64,000 nucleotides of DNA, taken from positions 124,001-188,000 of the forward strand of contig JBMFVE010000002.1 in NCBI GenBank assembly GCA_049966155.1, read 5' to 3'. The notes beneath the pieces are model-generated. The model worked only from the letters and a program-made list of their open reading frames with translations, had not been told where the DNA came from and did not search any database. The position numbers and the translations under genes are program-made. This DNA is from JBMFVE01 sp049966155. GTDB lineage: Bacteria > Bacteroidota > Ignavibacteria > Kryptoniales > JAKASW01. Below are positions 8,347-17,058 of this stretch, piece after piece. How positions within the stretch are numbered: position 1 is the stretch's first letter; every line of letters starts with the position of its first letter.

Positions 8347-9222
8347 ATGACGGAACTTAAGGTAGTTTCAGGGATTGAAATAACAGAGAATTTAATGCGA
8401 GTTGCTGAAGTCGAGCATCGCGGTGATAATTATTTTCTGTCGCGGGTAATTGAAAAGGAGATTAACCCCTCAAATGTTGACAGTATGGTTGATGCTTTAA
8501 CTGAGATTATCAATGAGGCTGGATTTTTTAGCAATATAGCTTCGATAGCCATAGATACGAATTTTGCAGAAATTGATACAATCCCAATTGATGGTTCACT
8601 GAGTGCTCAGGAGTTGCAGGACTTACTCCTTGCCGAGATCAGGTTGCATCGAGATTCTCCAGCCGATGATTACAGGGTCGCATTTGAGCCAGTACTGCCG
8701 GATAGCAATTCATTTCAGAAGGTTTTTTATGCAGGGTTGCAGAGTCAATTGATAAAGAATATTAGAGATGCATTCATTAAGTGCGGAATAAATGTCAGAT
8801 ACATAGACCTCGATCATTTTTGCTCTGAACTTTACCTGGCCAGACTTGTTAAAATTTCTGGAGAGGGTCCTATTGAACTTGTTTCCGTTAAATCGGGGCG
8901 GGTTGAAGCTACACTGCTTGATCAGGGGCGAAGGCTTGGTTACAGGTATTCCCTGTACTCTGGTGAATCATTTTACTTTATCAATAAGGTGGTTCATGAT
9001 CTCGAGAAAGATCTTAATATTGACATAGAGCGAGTTTTTGTCACAGGTTCAGAAGCCGACCTTTTTCTTATAAACCTTTTAAACAAGAGTACCGATCGGA
9101 AAGTATTCCAGCTTCTCACACCTGGTGAAAAATTATTGAGATCACCACTGGTGGAGAAATCGTCAGCTTACCTCAACAGGCCGCATACCTATTCGTCTGC
9201 AATTGGAGCAGCTCTTAAGTAG
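8347..9222 (+). CDS. PilM-like actin-fold protein
   Basis: A 291-residue protein with no signal peptide. The N-terminus VVSGIEITENLMRVAEV resembles the first phosphate strand of PilM/FtsA-type ATPases. The middle contains GYRYSLYSGESFYFINKVVH, and the C-terminus has the second phosphate-loop-like VFVTGSEADLFL and ends YSSAIGAALK, like PilM. PilM normally docks PilN under the inner membrane in type IV pili. No pilN, pilO, pilP or pilQ follows: the next genes are rsmD and coaD. It begins directly after the ComEA-like stop codon, with no strong ribosome binding site, so translation is probably coupled. The family call is moderate and the role is unknown. Confidence 0.55.
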   Translation: MTELKVVSGIEITENLMRVAEVEHRGDNYFLSRVIEKEINPSNVDSMVDALTEIINEAGFFSNIASIAIDTNFAEIDTIPIDGSLSAQELQDLLLAEIRLHRDSPADDYRVAFEPVLPDSNSFQKVFYAGLQSQLIKNIRDAFIKCGINVRYIDLDHFCSELYLARLVKISGEGPIELVSVKSGRVEATLLDQGRRLGYRYSLYSGESFYFINKVVHDLEKDLNIDIERVFVTGSEADLFLINLLNKSTDRKVFQLLTPGEKLLRSPLVEKSSAYLNRPHTYSSAIGAALK

Positions 9223-9228
9223 CATAAA

Positions 9229-9771
9229 ATGAGAGTTACAGGTGGAGTTTACAGAAGTAGAATTTTGCGGTCAATAAGATCTGACAGACTGAGACCGGCC
9301 ACAGACCGCCTGAGAGAGACCATGTTTAATATCCTTAATTCGATGGTAATTATAAAAGGTGCTTCTGTGTTGGATCTTTATGCAGGCACAGGAAGTGTTG
9401 GCATAGAAGCACTCAGCCGGGGTGCATCGCATGCTGTTTTTGTGGAATCTAATCGCAGGATAGCTGAAGTAATAAAGTCAAATATTCGGGATTTGAATCT
9501 GGAAACCGTAGCAAAGGTGGAAAATGTCAGGGTGGAGAAATACCTTTTAAATGTTGAAGATAATTTCGATATAATTTTCGTCGATCCTCCCTACTCATTA
9601 AACAAAATGACCGCTGAAGTAATATCTCAAATTTTTGTCAGGAGGCTACTTAAGAAAGGGGGAATAATATGCATAGAACATTCTAAGGGATATATGCCGG
9701 CTTCTGAATTTCTGGTAAGACAAAAGACCTTTGGTACCACCATTCTTTCATTTTTAAAGGAGCAAATATGA
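9229..9771 (+). CDS. rsmD: 16S rRNA (guanine(966)-N(2))-methyltransferase RsmD
   Basis: Methylates N2 of G966 in 16S rRNA during 30S maturation. The 180 residues show the family N-terminus (RVTGGVYRSRIL, RPATDRLRETMFNIL), the SAM-binding motif VLDLYAGTGSVGIEALSRGA and the catalytic IIFVDPPYS. Length is typical. It starts seven bases after the PilM-like gene and overlaps coaD by four bases (ATGA). rsmD next to coaD is a widespread gene pair, which supports both calls. Confidence 0.95.
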   Translation: MRVTGGVYRSRILRSIRSDRLRPATDRLRETMFNILNSMVIIKGASVLDLYAGTGSVGIEALSRGASHAVFVESNRRIAEVIKSNIRDLNLETVAKVENVRVEKYLLNVEDNFDIIFVDPPYSLNKMTAEVISQIFVRRLLKKGGIICIEHSKGYMPASEFLVRQKTFGTTILSFLKEQI

Positions 9772-10271
9772 GAATTGCAATTTATCCGGGTACATTTGAC
9801 CCTGTAACAAACGGACACATTGACGTAATAAACCGCGCATCACGGTTATTCGATAAAGTCATAGTGTGCGTTGCTGTTAATACTTCAAAAGCTCCTCTGT
9901 TCACAGGTGAAGAAAGGGCAGAAATGATAAGGGATGCAGTTAGCGATCTCAATAATGTGGAAGTTGAGGAGTTTGATGGGCTTCTAGTCGAGTTTGCAAG
10001 AAAAAAGAAGGCTATAGCCATTGTCAGGGGACTCAGGGCGGTATCGGATTTTGAGTATGAATTTCAAATGGCGCTCACAAACAGAAAACTTGATGAGGAG
10101 GTGGATACGGTTTTTTTGATGCCTCATGAAAAGTACACTTACCTGAACAGCACCATAGTACGCGAAATAGCAAGCTTTGGGGGAGACGTGAGTCAGTTTG
10201 TTCCTGCTATGGTTGAGCGCAAATTAAGGGAATTGAAAGATGAGTTACATAGTAAACTCTGGAGAAGATAG
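9768..10271 (+). CDS. coaD: Pantetheine-phosphate adenylyltransferase
   Basis: Transfers an adenylyl group from ATP to 4'-phosphopantetheine, the penultimate step of coenzyme A synthesis. The 167-residue protein starts with IAIYPGTFDPVTNGHIDVI, which carries the nucleotidyltransferase TxGH motif. RGLRAVSDFEYEFQMAL and the NSTIVREIA loop (the family's SSTxVR element) follow. AAAGGAGC lies at a good distance before ATG 9768. It overlaps the rsmD end by four bases. The following aminotransferase either overlaps its end by 32 bases or starts eight bases after it, depending on start choice. Confidence 0.97.
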   Translation: MRIAIYPGTFDPVTNGHIDVINRASRLFDKVIVCVAVNTSKAPLFTGEERAEMIRDAVSDLNNVEVEEFDGLLVEFARKKKAIAIVRGLRAVSDFEYEFQMALTNRKLDEEVDTVFLMPHEKYTYLNSTIVREIASFGGDVSQFVPAMVERKLRELKDELHSKLWRR

Positions 10272-10278
10272 ATATTCA

Positions 10279-11475
10279 ATGCTGAAAAATTGCTCATTAA
10301 AAGTTCAGGCAATTAATGAATCGCAAACGTTAGCAATCTCGTCTCTTGCAAAGAAATTAATTTCCAATGGTATAGACATTGTCAGTTTAAATGCGGGCGA
10401 ACCCGATTTTCCAACGCCTGAAAACGTTAGAAATGCTGCTATTACTGCAATTCAAAATAATTTCACCAAGTATACACAAAATGAAGGAATTCCTGAGCTG
10501 CGAGAGGCCGTTGCAGAAAAGTTCAGGCGGGAAAATAATCTCGATGTCAGGATGGAAAACATACTAATTTCCAGCGGAGGAAAGCAATCGCTGTACAATG
10601 CACTGTTAGCAATTTGCAACCCAGGAGATGAAGTAATTGTCATAGCACCATATTATGTCAGCTATCCTGAGATGGTAAGGCTTGCAGATGCAAAGCCTGT
10701 AATATTTGAAACAAGCGAAGATGATGATTTTCATATAGATTTTGACAAACTGGGTCGTTTATTTTCAGAAAGGACGAAAGCAATAATAATCAACTCCCCT
10801 TCAAATCCAACTGGATCTGTTTACAAGGAGGAAGAACTACGGAAGTTGGCTGAGATTGCCTTAAAGTATGATGTTTATGTGATTTCTGACGAGATATATG
10901 AAAAGATCATTTTTGACAGGGAAAAGCATTTCTCTATTGGTTCTATAAAAGAAATAGCAGGACAAGTAATAACAATTAATGGGGTATCGAAAGCGTATGC
11001 AATGACCGGATGGAGAATTGGTTTCATGGCAGCCAGTGAGGAAATAATCAGGCTGTCATCAAAAGTTCAGAGTCAGGTTACATCCAATGCATCGTCAATT
11101 TCCCAGGCTGCTGCTCTCGAAGCAATAAAAAACAGTTCAGAGTATGTCGAGGTTATGCGGCAGGAATACCAACTACGAAGAGATTTTGTTTACGAGCAGC
11201 TTTTAAAAATTGAAGGGATAACAATTTCAAAGCCTTATGGAGCATTTTACGCATTTCCGTCAGTGAAACATTTTTTTGGCCGGTCATACGGGACTTCCAG
11301 ACTGAACAATTCAATTGATATTTCGGAATTTCTCTTAAATGAGGCAAGGGTGGCTGTTGTACCTGGACTGGCTTTTGGTTCAGACAATCATATCAGACTT
11401 TCATTTGCCAGCTCAATTGATGACCTGAACGAGGGATTAACAAGGATTACAAAAGCTCTGGAAAGCTTAACTTGA
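10279..11475 (+). CDS. Class I/II pyridoxal-phosphate aminotransferase, aspartate type
   Basis: Transfers the amino group between an amino acid, probably aspartate, and a 2-oxo acid. Family signatures include SLNAGEPDFPTPENV, the cofactor region SSGGKQSLYNAL, NSPSNPTGSVY, YVISDEIYEKI and the Schiff-base lysine in GVSKAYAMTGWRIGF. From ATG 10279 the protein is 398 residues and aligns with AspB-type N-termini (MLKNCSLKVQAINES). ATG 10240 has a better ribosome binding site (AAGGGA, eight bases upstream) but would add 13 residues and overlap coaD by 32 bases; both starts are possible. Substrate cannot be fixed from sequence alone. The stop is part of a TTGA overlap with the next gene. Confidence 0.9.
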   Translation: MLKNCSLKVQAINESQTLAISSLAKKLISNGIDIVSLNAGEPDFPTPENVRNAAITAIQNNFTKYTQNEGIPELREAVAEKFRRENNLDVRMENILISSGGKQSLYNALLAICNPGDEVIVIAPYYVSYPEMVRLADAKPVIFETSEDDDFHIDFDKLGRLFSERTKAIIINSPSNPTGSVYKEEELRKLAEIALKYDVYVISDEIYEKIIFDREKHFSIGSIKEIAGQVITINGVSKAYAMTGWRIGFMAASEEIIRLSSKVQSQVTSNASSISQAAALEAIKNSSEYVEVMRQEYQLRRDFVYEQLLKIEGITISKPYGAFYAFPSVKHFFGRSYGTSRLNNSIDISEFLLNEARVAVVPGLAFGSDNHIRLSFASSIDDLNEGLTRITKALESLT

Positions 11476-12644
11476 AAACACCAGTTGTCATTCTGAAGCC
11501 GAAGGAGGAAGGAAGGTTAAGACGGGGACACCAGTGGGTCTTCAGCAACGAAATACTGAAGATCGATGGAACTGCAAATGTTGGTGACGTGGTTGAAGTC
11601 AGGGATAATAGAAACAGTTCACTGGGATATGGTTTTTATCATCCTCACAGCCTTATTTCAGTGAGAATATTTTCAAAGGAGTATATAGACCCAAATAAGG
11701 AATTTCTAATTTCGAAAATTGCCAGGGCACTGAAATTAAGGGAAAAGATTTTCCACATTCCCTTTTACAGGGTGGTTCATGGGGAGAGCGATTTCCTTCC
11801 TGGCCTGATTATTGATCGGTTTGGAGACATTATTTCAATCCAGACTTTTTCTGCGGCATTTGAGCGAAGGAAGGAGTTAGTTCATCAGGCTGTTGAAGAG
11901 GTTTTTTCACCTCGTGCAATTTATCGCCGGGATGAATCCCCTACACGCCTTCTTGATGGGCTCGAACAAACGAAAAGTATTGTAAAAGGTTCGGAAGAGA
12001 TGGTGGACTACGATGAAGAAGGAGTGCATTTCATTGTTTCCCCTTATCGTGGTCAAAAAACAGGCTTTTATTTTGACCAGAGATTAAATCGGCTTATATG
12101 TAGAAGGTTCGTTTATGGTGCAAGGGTACTTGATCTTTATTGCAACGAAGGGGGATTCTCCCTTAATGCGGCATTTGCAGGAGCAGAAAGAGTGATAGGT
12201 GTGGAATCATCTGATTATGCAGTTAGCAGGGCCAGGGAAAATATAAAATCAAACCAATTCAGGATGGTGGACGTCTATTTAAATGATGTTGATGCTTACC
12301 TGGACATTCTGACTGAAAAGAAGGAACGGTTTGATGTGATTATAAGTGACCCACCAGGTTTTACAAAGAACAGAAAGTCCGTCCCACAGGCAAAGGCAGC
12401 ATATAAAAGGATACACGAAAAGATATTTAATTTATTATCAGACGGTGGTATTCTAATGACAGGATCCTGCTCACACCACATTTACAGGGAGACGTTTGAA
12501 GCAGTTGTTCTGGATTCTGCGATCCATGCGGGTAGGAATCTACAGCTCCTTTTGCGAGGTGGGGCAGCACCAGATCATCCTGTCCTTCCAGGGATGCCAG
12601 AAACGGAATATTTGAAGTTTAATATATATTCTGCCTCATTTTAA
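11472..12644 (+). CDS. RlmI/RlmK-like rRNA methyltransferase
   Basis: SAM-dependent methyltransferase of the RlmI (23S rRNA m5C) family. The 390 residues begin with a PUA RNA-binding domain (RLRRGHQWVFSNEI, about residues 1-70). A central domain holds GESDFLPGLIIDRFG and GQKTGFYFDQRLNR, and the Rossmann domain follows with VLDLYCNEGGFSLNAAFAGA, the catalytic-region VIISDPPGFTKN and GSCSHHI, whose cysteine is the expected nucleophile of 5-methylcytosine enzymes. It starts at TTG 11472, overlapping the aminotransferase stop as TTGA. Exact target base is inferred from the family only. Confidence 0.85.
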   Translation: MKTPVVILKPKEEGRLRRGHQWVFSNEILKIDGTANVGDVVEVRDNRNSSLGYGFYHPHSLISVRIFSKEYIDPNKEFLISKIARALKLREKIFHIPFYRVVHGESDFLPGLIIDRFGDIISIQTFSAAFERRKELVHQAVEEVFSPRAIYRRDESPTRLLDGLEQTKSIVKGSEEMVDYDEEGVHFIVSPYRGQKTGFYFDQRLNRLICRRFVYGARVLDLYCNEGGFSLNAAFAGAERVIGVESSDYAVSRARENIKSNQFRMVDVYLNDVDAYLDILTEKKERFDVIISDPPGFTKNRKSVPQAKAAYKRIHEKIFNLLSDGGILMTGSCSHHIYRETFEAVVLDSAIHAGRNLQLLLRGGAAPDHPVLPGMPETEYLKFNIYSASF

Positions 12645-13174
12645 TGTTGAAGAGCTTCTTATTAGATATTAACAGGGTAGACAACAATATTCTTATCTGG
12701 ATAAATCATGCATGCTCAGCAGATATACTGAATTTTATATTCTTCGGACTGACTTTTTCTGCTTCATGGATTGGTGTATTGTTGTACGCAGGAGCGGATA
12801 TTTTTCTGATAAAAGATAAAAAATGGAAGGCGGAACTTCTTTTTACACTTCTTATGACAGCAGTAATCTCTGAATCGCTGAAGTTCATCGTCAACCGGCA
12901 AAGGCCATACGAAGTCCTGCATCTGATCACGCCGTTTGGAAAATCAGGATTGGATCCGAGCTTTCCAAGCGGGCACACATCTTTTTCCTTCGCAATTGCA
13001 TCTTCTGTAGATACAAAGCCTCTGCCAATATTGTTCTACATCTGGGCATTTGCTGTGGGGTTAAGCCGCCTATATTTAGGCGTACACTACCCTTCTGATG
13101 TTCTGGGGGGAATGGTGGTTGGAATTGTCACGGGGAAGATGGTTAAATTAATCTCTGGAGGAAAAAATGAATAA
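12644..13174 (+). CDS. PAP2-family membrane phosphatase
   Basis: A 176-residue integral membrane phosphatase with five to six hydrophobic segments. The three catalytic motifs of the PAP2/acid phosphatase superfamily are complete: KFIVNRQRPYE, PSFPSGHTSFSFA and SRLYLGVHYPSDVLGG. Members dephosphorylate lipids such as undecaprenyl diphosphate or phosphatidylglycerol phosphate on the periplasmic face; which one here is unknown. The start shares one base with the preceding stop (TAATG) and the end overlaps the next gene by eight bases. Confidence 0.85.
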   Translation: MLKSFLLDINRVDNNILIWINHACSADILNFIFFGLTFSASWIGVLLYAGADIFLIKDKKWKAELLFTLLMTAVISESLKFIVNRQRPYEVLHLITPFGKSGLDPSFPSGHTSFSFAIASSVDTKPLPILFYIWAFAVGLSRLYLGVHYPSDVLGGMVVGIVTGKMVKLISGGKNE

Positions 13175-13847
13175 GAGAATTTTAATGATGATTCCGCTGC
13201 TGATATTATATCAGAGTGCAATATCAATGCCTCTTTTTTCAGCGGTGAATGATACTCAGTATGCTTTTATACCCGTAAAGGACGTTACGCCAGACACCTT
13301 AAGCAAACCGAGAGCAATAGGTCTCGACATAATGCTGGGCAACAGCGGATTCGGGCTTGGTGGATTTTATAAACACGAAATAAATCAAGATTTGTCCTGG
13401 ACATTCTCTGTCAGTGTTTCTGAAGCAAAGGCGTCAAATGAAGTGGATTATATTGATCCGTTTACTGGACAGACATACACTCCAAACAAGGTCAACAGGA
13501 TCTTTGTTGTTCCAGCAATTATTGGCTTGCAGTACAGGCTTTTTAGAAATTCCCTGACAGATAGTTTCAGGCCTTACGTGTTTGCAGGTGCCGGTCCGGA
13601 TTTGATTTACTCAACGCCATACGACAGAGAGTTCTTTAACAGTTTTGTTTATGGGAAAAGCCACTATGGGTTTGGTGCTTACATTGGAGCCGGTGCTTAT
13701 TTTGGTCTTGATCCATCGAGTTTAGTTGGAGTAAGCGTTCGCTATTACGTATTACCGTTAAAGCACGGCATTGAAAGTCTACAAAATGAACCGATGGCTA
13801 ATTTCAACACATTTTTCATAACCTTCAATATTGCCACGCAATATTGA
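13167..13847 (+). CDS. Secreted outer-membrane beta-barrel-like protein, function unknown
   Basis: A 226-residue protein with an N-terminal signal peptide (KRILMMIPLLILYQSAIS). The mature part shows alternating aromatic strands such as GFGLGGFYKHEI, YRPYVFAGAGPDL-like glycine/aromatic stretches and GFGAYIGAGAYFGL, and a C-terminal strand ending in FITFNIATQY. This is the look of a small OmpA/OmpW-size beta-barrel rather than a named enzyme. CTGGAGG before ATG 13167 is a good ribosome binding site inside the end of the PAP2 gene. It is the last gene of the plus-strand run and is convergent with the DUF4340 gene. No specific family is claimed. Confidence 0.6.
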   Translation: MNKRILMMIPLLILYQSAISMPLFSAVNDTQYAFIPVKDVTPDTLSKPRAIGLDIMLGNSGFGLGGFYKHEINQDLSWTFSVSVSEAKASNEVDYIDPFTGQTYTPNKVNRIFVVPAIIGLQYRLFRNSLTDSFRPYVFAGAGPDLIYSTPYDREFFNSFVYGKSHYGFGAYIGAGAYFGLDPSSLVGVSVRYYVLPLKHGIESLQNEPMANFNTFFITFNIATQY

Positions 13848-13866
13848 AATGAAATTTCACCCCGGT

Positions 13867-14763
13867 TCAATTATTTTTTGATTTCAATGCTTGACTTAAC
13901 TGATCTTTGAAGGAGGCCACAAAGGTTGGGGATATTACAAATTCTGTCTGGCTCGTAGAAACGGTCAAAATGGTATTTGCCGATGTTTTAAAAACTTTCC
14001 CGGAGACGTTGTTATTATTGTTTAAAGATATTGAATATTCAATCAACGGTCTGTTGTCATTGCTTATTGAAGAATCAACAAAGTCAATTGCAGACAGACC
14101 AGTTAACTGACTAAATATGTTTTCAACAAGTTCATTCGATACTTTTCTTTTATTAAGATGCCAGGCTGTATCAATTTTAACAAATTGATAAAGGGTATCG
14201 CCAATTGAAAAGTTACCAGCCTTTATATCCCGAAATGAAAAACGAAATATTTGTTTTGATCGCCATTCTGTAACAGTTTTAAGGATTACAGATCTCAGGT
14301 TTTCCGGGATCTCAAACACCTGCGGGTAGCCTTTCACCTGTATGTAACAACCCGTAAAATCTGGCGTGGAATTGCCCACCAGCATTTCCAAAATTTTTCC
14401 GGACTTGCCTCTAAGACTCAGATTTACTGCTCCACTGTCCAATCCGTAAGCATAGCTGTCAGTCAGGTGATCAGCCACAATTGTGGCCTTCATGGAAGGA
14501 TCAAGTTTACTCAAAAACAAATTAATTGCTCCTTCATCTGCTGGATAATTGATCGGTGTTAAGATTTGCCAGCCGTCAGACGTGCGTGCGAGTAAAATTG
14601 TGGCCTTTTCCTTTATGAAAATCGAATCAACCTTTGATGTATCCACAGCTGTGAAAAGCTTCTTTGATTCTGTGGTGGATGTCCGACCTGTCAGCCGCTG
14701 GATAGCATAAATTGCGGCAAGTACAAGGAGGATTATCAGGATGATCTTAGTCGACTTGCTCAT
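13867..14763 (-). CDS. DUF4340-domain protein of a Gld-type ABC operon
   Basis: A 298-residue protein with one N-terminal membrane anchor (about residues 7-24, IILIILLVLAAIYAIQRL) and a large periplasmic part. VDSIFIKEKATILLAR, GWQILTPINYPAD and a repeat-like second half match the DUF4340 pattern, which regularly accompanies GldG-like proteins. Last gene of the four-gene minus-strand operon; it overlaps the GldG-like gene by 17 bases and has AGAGGAAAAG before its ATG. Role is unknown; a periplasmic partner of the GldG-like subunit is the simplest inference. Confidence 0.75.
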   Translation of the reverse strand: MSKSTKIILIILLVLAAIYAIQRLTGRTSTTESKKLFTAVDTSKVDSIFIKEKATILLARTSDGWQILTPINYPADEGAINLFLSKLDPSMKATIVADHLTDSYAYGLDSGAVNLSLRGKSGKILEMLVGNSTPDFTGCYIQVKGYPQVFEIPENLRSVILKTVTEWRSKQIFRFSFRDIKAGNFSIGDTLYQFVKIDTAWHLNKRKVSNELVENIFSQLTGLSAIDFVDSSISNDNRPLIEYSISLNNNNNVSGKVFKTSANTILTVSTSQTEFVISPTFVASFKDQLSQALKSKNN

Positions 14764-16336
14764 CTTGCTTTTCCTCTTTTAGCCCGGAAATCTGTTCAAT
14801 ATATGCCCTTCTCCTGTTGACTGTCTTCTTCCAATATCCGAGGCCGCCTGCCACAATAATCAGAGGCGGAAATAAAATTATAAAATACTTAATTGTGCTT
14901 CTGGAAGTTTCAGAAACAGGTTTGAGGGGAGAGGGTAAGAAAGACTTTGACCTTATTGAAATCAGCCCGAGGTCATCCGTGAGGTAGTCAACAGTATTTA
15001 AGAAAAACGATAGATTTTCAGGATTCTGGAGGTAAGTATCACGTATAAAATTGCCATCACCAATAACCACGACCCTTTCGGTACCGGTTGATTTATATGA
15101 TGGATCTGATCTGGCATAAATGCTTGTATCAGGGAAAGCTGAGTGAATATTTCCGGATAGTGATGCGCTCAGCAGAACAAAATGGTCAGTGAACATTTCC
15201 CGCGTGTAACGGGCAGCTGGATCGAGGACATAAAAACCCGTTTGAATTCCGCTTTGCTCACTCGATACTGCAATCGGGATTATATTTAACCCGAAGCTAT
15301 GTCCTTCGGTTGTATCAATTGAACTGGGAAATGGCAGGATTAACTGATGTAAGTTCTGGGTGACAACAAAATTCCTGTTTAAATTGCTGACAATTGGTAT
15401 GTATGGGTGTGGGATTTCAGTTTGAATTGCCAATCCACCTTCTCGTTGCATCACTGTTACAGAAGCGCAAACGGCATCGCGCACCAGATCCTTCCTTATT
15501 TCAAAACCGTAGTTTTTAAAAAGACTGGAAAGGTTCAATGAAAGGTCCTGGGCGAAGCTTGACTGGAGCGTTGCGTTGACCATGCTCATCATAAATCCAG
15601 CCCTTCCCCGTCTCATCATAAACTGGTCCAAATTGTATTTTTGTGAGTCTGCAAGCGGAGTCACTGGCTGGATCATAATAAGAGCACTTACCGAGTCCGG
15701 AACTGGTCTGGAAAGGTCTGTTGGAAGAAGATAATAGCGCAGTGATAAAGCTTTTTGGGCTTTGTCAATATCTTCAAATGAAGGCTCGCCATGGCCCTGA
15801 GAAATAGCAATAGTTTTTTTGTGGGTATTTAACATCTGATCCACCCTGCTTGCAATTTCGTATTCCAGAGTCCCCATATTCTGGATTACAGGTATAACCT
15901 CTTTATGTGCTCTATATTCCAGGACAATACCCATAAATGCTCGTTTCACTTCGAGCTTATCATTATTAATAACCTGCACCTGCACCTGTGGAATTCCTTC
16001 CTGGGTGGCTTTATTGGCCTCAGCTTCGGTTTTCGGATCTATCAATTCATACTCAAGTTTTCCCCTGGAATAGCTTCTCAGCTCATCCAGCATATCAATT
16101 AACGCCCGCCTATCGTTGTTGTACGGTGCCGGAAGGTCAGAATTATAATAAACTCTCGCTATCATTTTATCTTTTAGACTTCGCAGTAAGCTCTCCGTTG
16201 CCCGGGAGAGAGTATTAATTTTGCCAGACGTCATATCTAAACGGATAAACCAGTTGCTCGCTATTGCGTTAATGAGGATCGCAATTGCAAGGTACATCAG
16301 GGTTTGAAGTATAATTTCCCGATAATGAGTTTTCAT
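14747..16336 (-). CDS. GldG-like auxiliary subunit of an ABC transporter
   Basis: A 529-residue protein anchored by an N-terminal segment (about residues 10-28) and a C-terminal one (about residues 487-505, YFIILFPPLIIVAGGLGYWK), with a large periplasmic region between. Its second residue block, MTSGKINTLSRAT, and the IFT52/GldG-like core (ISQGHGEPSFEDIDKA, ALIMIQPVTPLAD) place it in the GldG family of uncharacterised ABC systems. In Flavobacterium GldA, GldF and GldG are needed for gliding. ATG 16336 is chosen because it overlaps the permease stop as ATGA with GGAG ten bases upstream; an upstream in-frame start at 16357 is less likely. Confidence 0.8.
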   Translation of the reverse strand: MKTHYREIILQTLMYLAIAILINAIASNWFIRLDMTSGKINTLSRATESLLRSLKDKMIARVYYNSDLPAPYNNDRRALIDMLDELRSYSRGKLEYELIDPKTEAEANKATQEGIPQVQVQVINNDKLEVKRAFMGIVLEYRAHKEVIPVIQNMGTLEYEIASRVDQMLNTHKKTIAISQGHGEPSFEDIDKAQKALSLRYYLLPTDLSRPVPDSVSALIMIQPVTPLADSQKYNLDQFMMRRGRAGFMMSMVNATLQSSFAQDLSLNLSSLFKNYGFEIRKDLVRDAVCASVTVMQREGGLAIQTEIPHPYIPIVSNLNRNFVVTQNLHQLILPFPSSIDTTEGHSFGLNIIPIAVSSEQSGIQTGFYVLDPAARYTREMFTDHFVLLSASLSGNIHSAFPDTSIYARSDPSYKSTGTERVVVIGDGNFIRDTYLQNPENLSFFLNTVDYLTDDLGLISIRSKSFLPSPLKPVSETSRSTIKYFIILFPPLIIVAGGLGYWKKTVNRRRAYIEQISGLKEEKQDEQVD

Positions 16337-17058
16337 TTGAACTTCAGCTCCAGCCATTTTTCAGTCAACGCCAGGAAAAAAATTGAAACGCTGCCGAAAT
16401 AAATTATATCCCTTAAATCTACCACCCCCCTGTAAAAGTTGCTGAGATGGAAATCTGAACTTGCATACTGCAATACGTATGCCAGAGTTCCGGATGTCAG
16501 TGCCGTCACCTTATCAAGAATGAAAAAGATAAAGAGAATAAAGAGTCCAATGATAAATGCAGCAACCTGATTTTGGGTAAGGCTTGATGCAAAAATTCCT
16601 GCAGCAATATATCCACCAGCAAGTAAAACAATCCCAAAATATCCGGCAATGACGGTTCCAGGATCAATTTTTCCCAGTGATGCTACAATTACATAGTAAA
16701 TCAATGTAGGCAAAAGAGTAGCCAGGACAAGCAAGTATGTAGAAAAAAACTTTGAAACAATCATATTCCACCTGGATACCGGATGTGTGGCTATCACTTC
16801 AATTGTTCCGTTGCGAAATTCTTCTGAAAAGCTACGCATTGTTATAGCAGGGACAAAAAAGATGAAGAGCACAGCCGAAAGTGTAAAAAAAGATCTCAGT
16901 GATGCAATGTTTGCAACAAACAGTCCGTCTGCAAAAATATACCCAGCAATTAACAAAAAAATTACCATCACCACGTAATTGGATGGTGATTTCATGTAAA
17001 TTAAAAGCTCTTTTTTTAACAGGGGTGTCAGTTTATTCTCACGAGTTTTCATCATCAC
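16333..17058 (-). CDS. ABC-2 type permease, GldF-like
   Basis: A 241-residue integral membrane protein with six hydrophobic segments. PLLKKELLIYMKSPSNYV at the N-terminus and PAITMRSFSEEFRNGTIE followed by THPVSRWNMIVSKFF are typical of ABC-2 permeases in GldF/NosY-like systems. It overlaps the ATPase gene by 20 bases upstream and the GldG-like gene by four bases downstream. Three consecutive methionine codons (17058, 17055, 17052) leave the exact start open. With the ATPase it forms the transport core; the substrate is unknown. Confidence 0.85.
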   Translation of the reverse strand: MMMKTRENKLTPLLKKELLIYMKSPSNYVVMVIFLLIAGYIFADGLFVANIASLRSFFTLSAVLFIFFVPAITMRSFSEEFRNGTIEVIATHPVSRWNMIVSKFFSTYLLVLATLLPTLIYYVIVASLGKIDPGTVIAGYFGIVLLAGGYIAAGIFASSLTQNQVAAFIIGLFILFIFFILDKVTALTSGTLAYVLQYASSDFHLSNFYRGVVDLRDIIYFGSVSIFFLALTEKWLELKFK

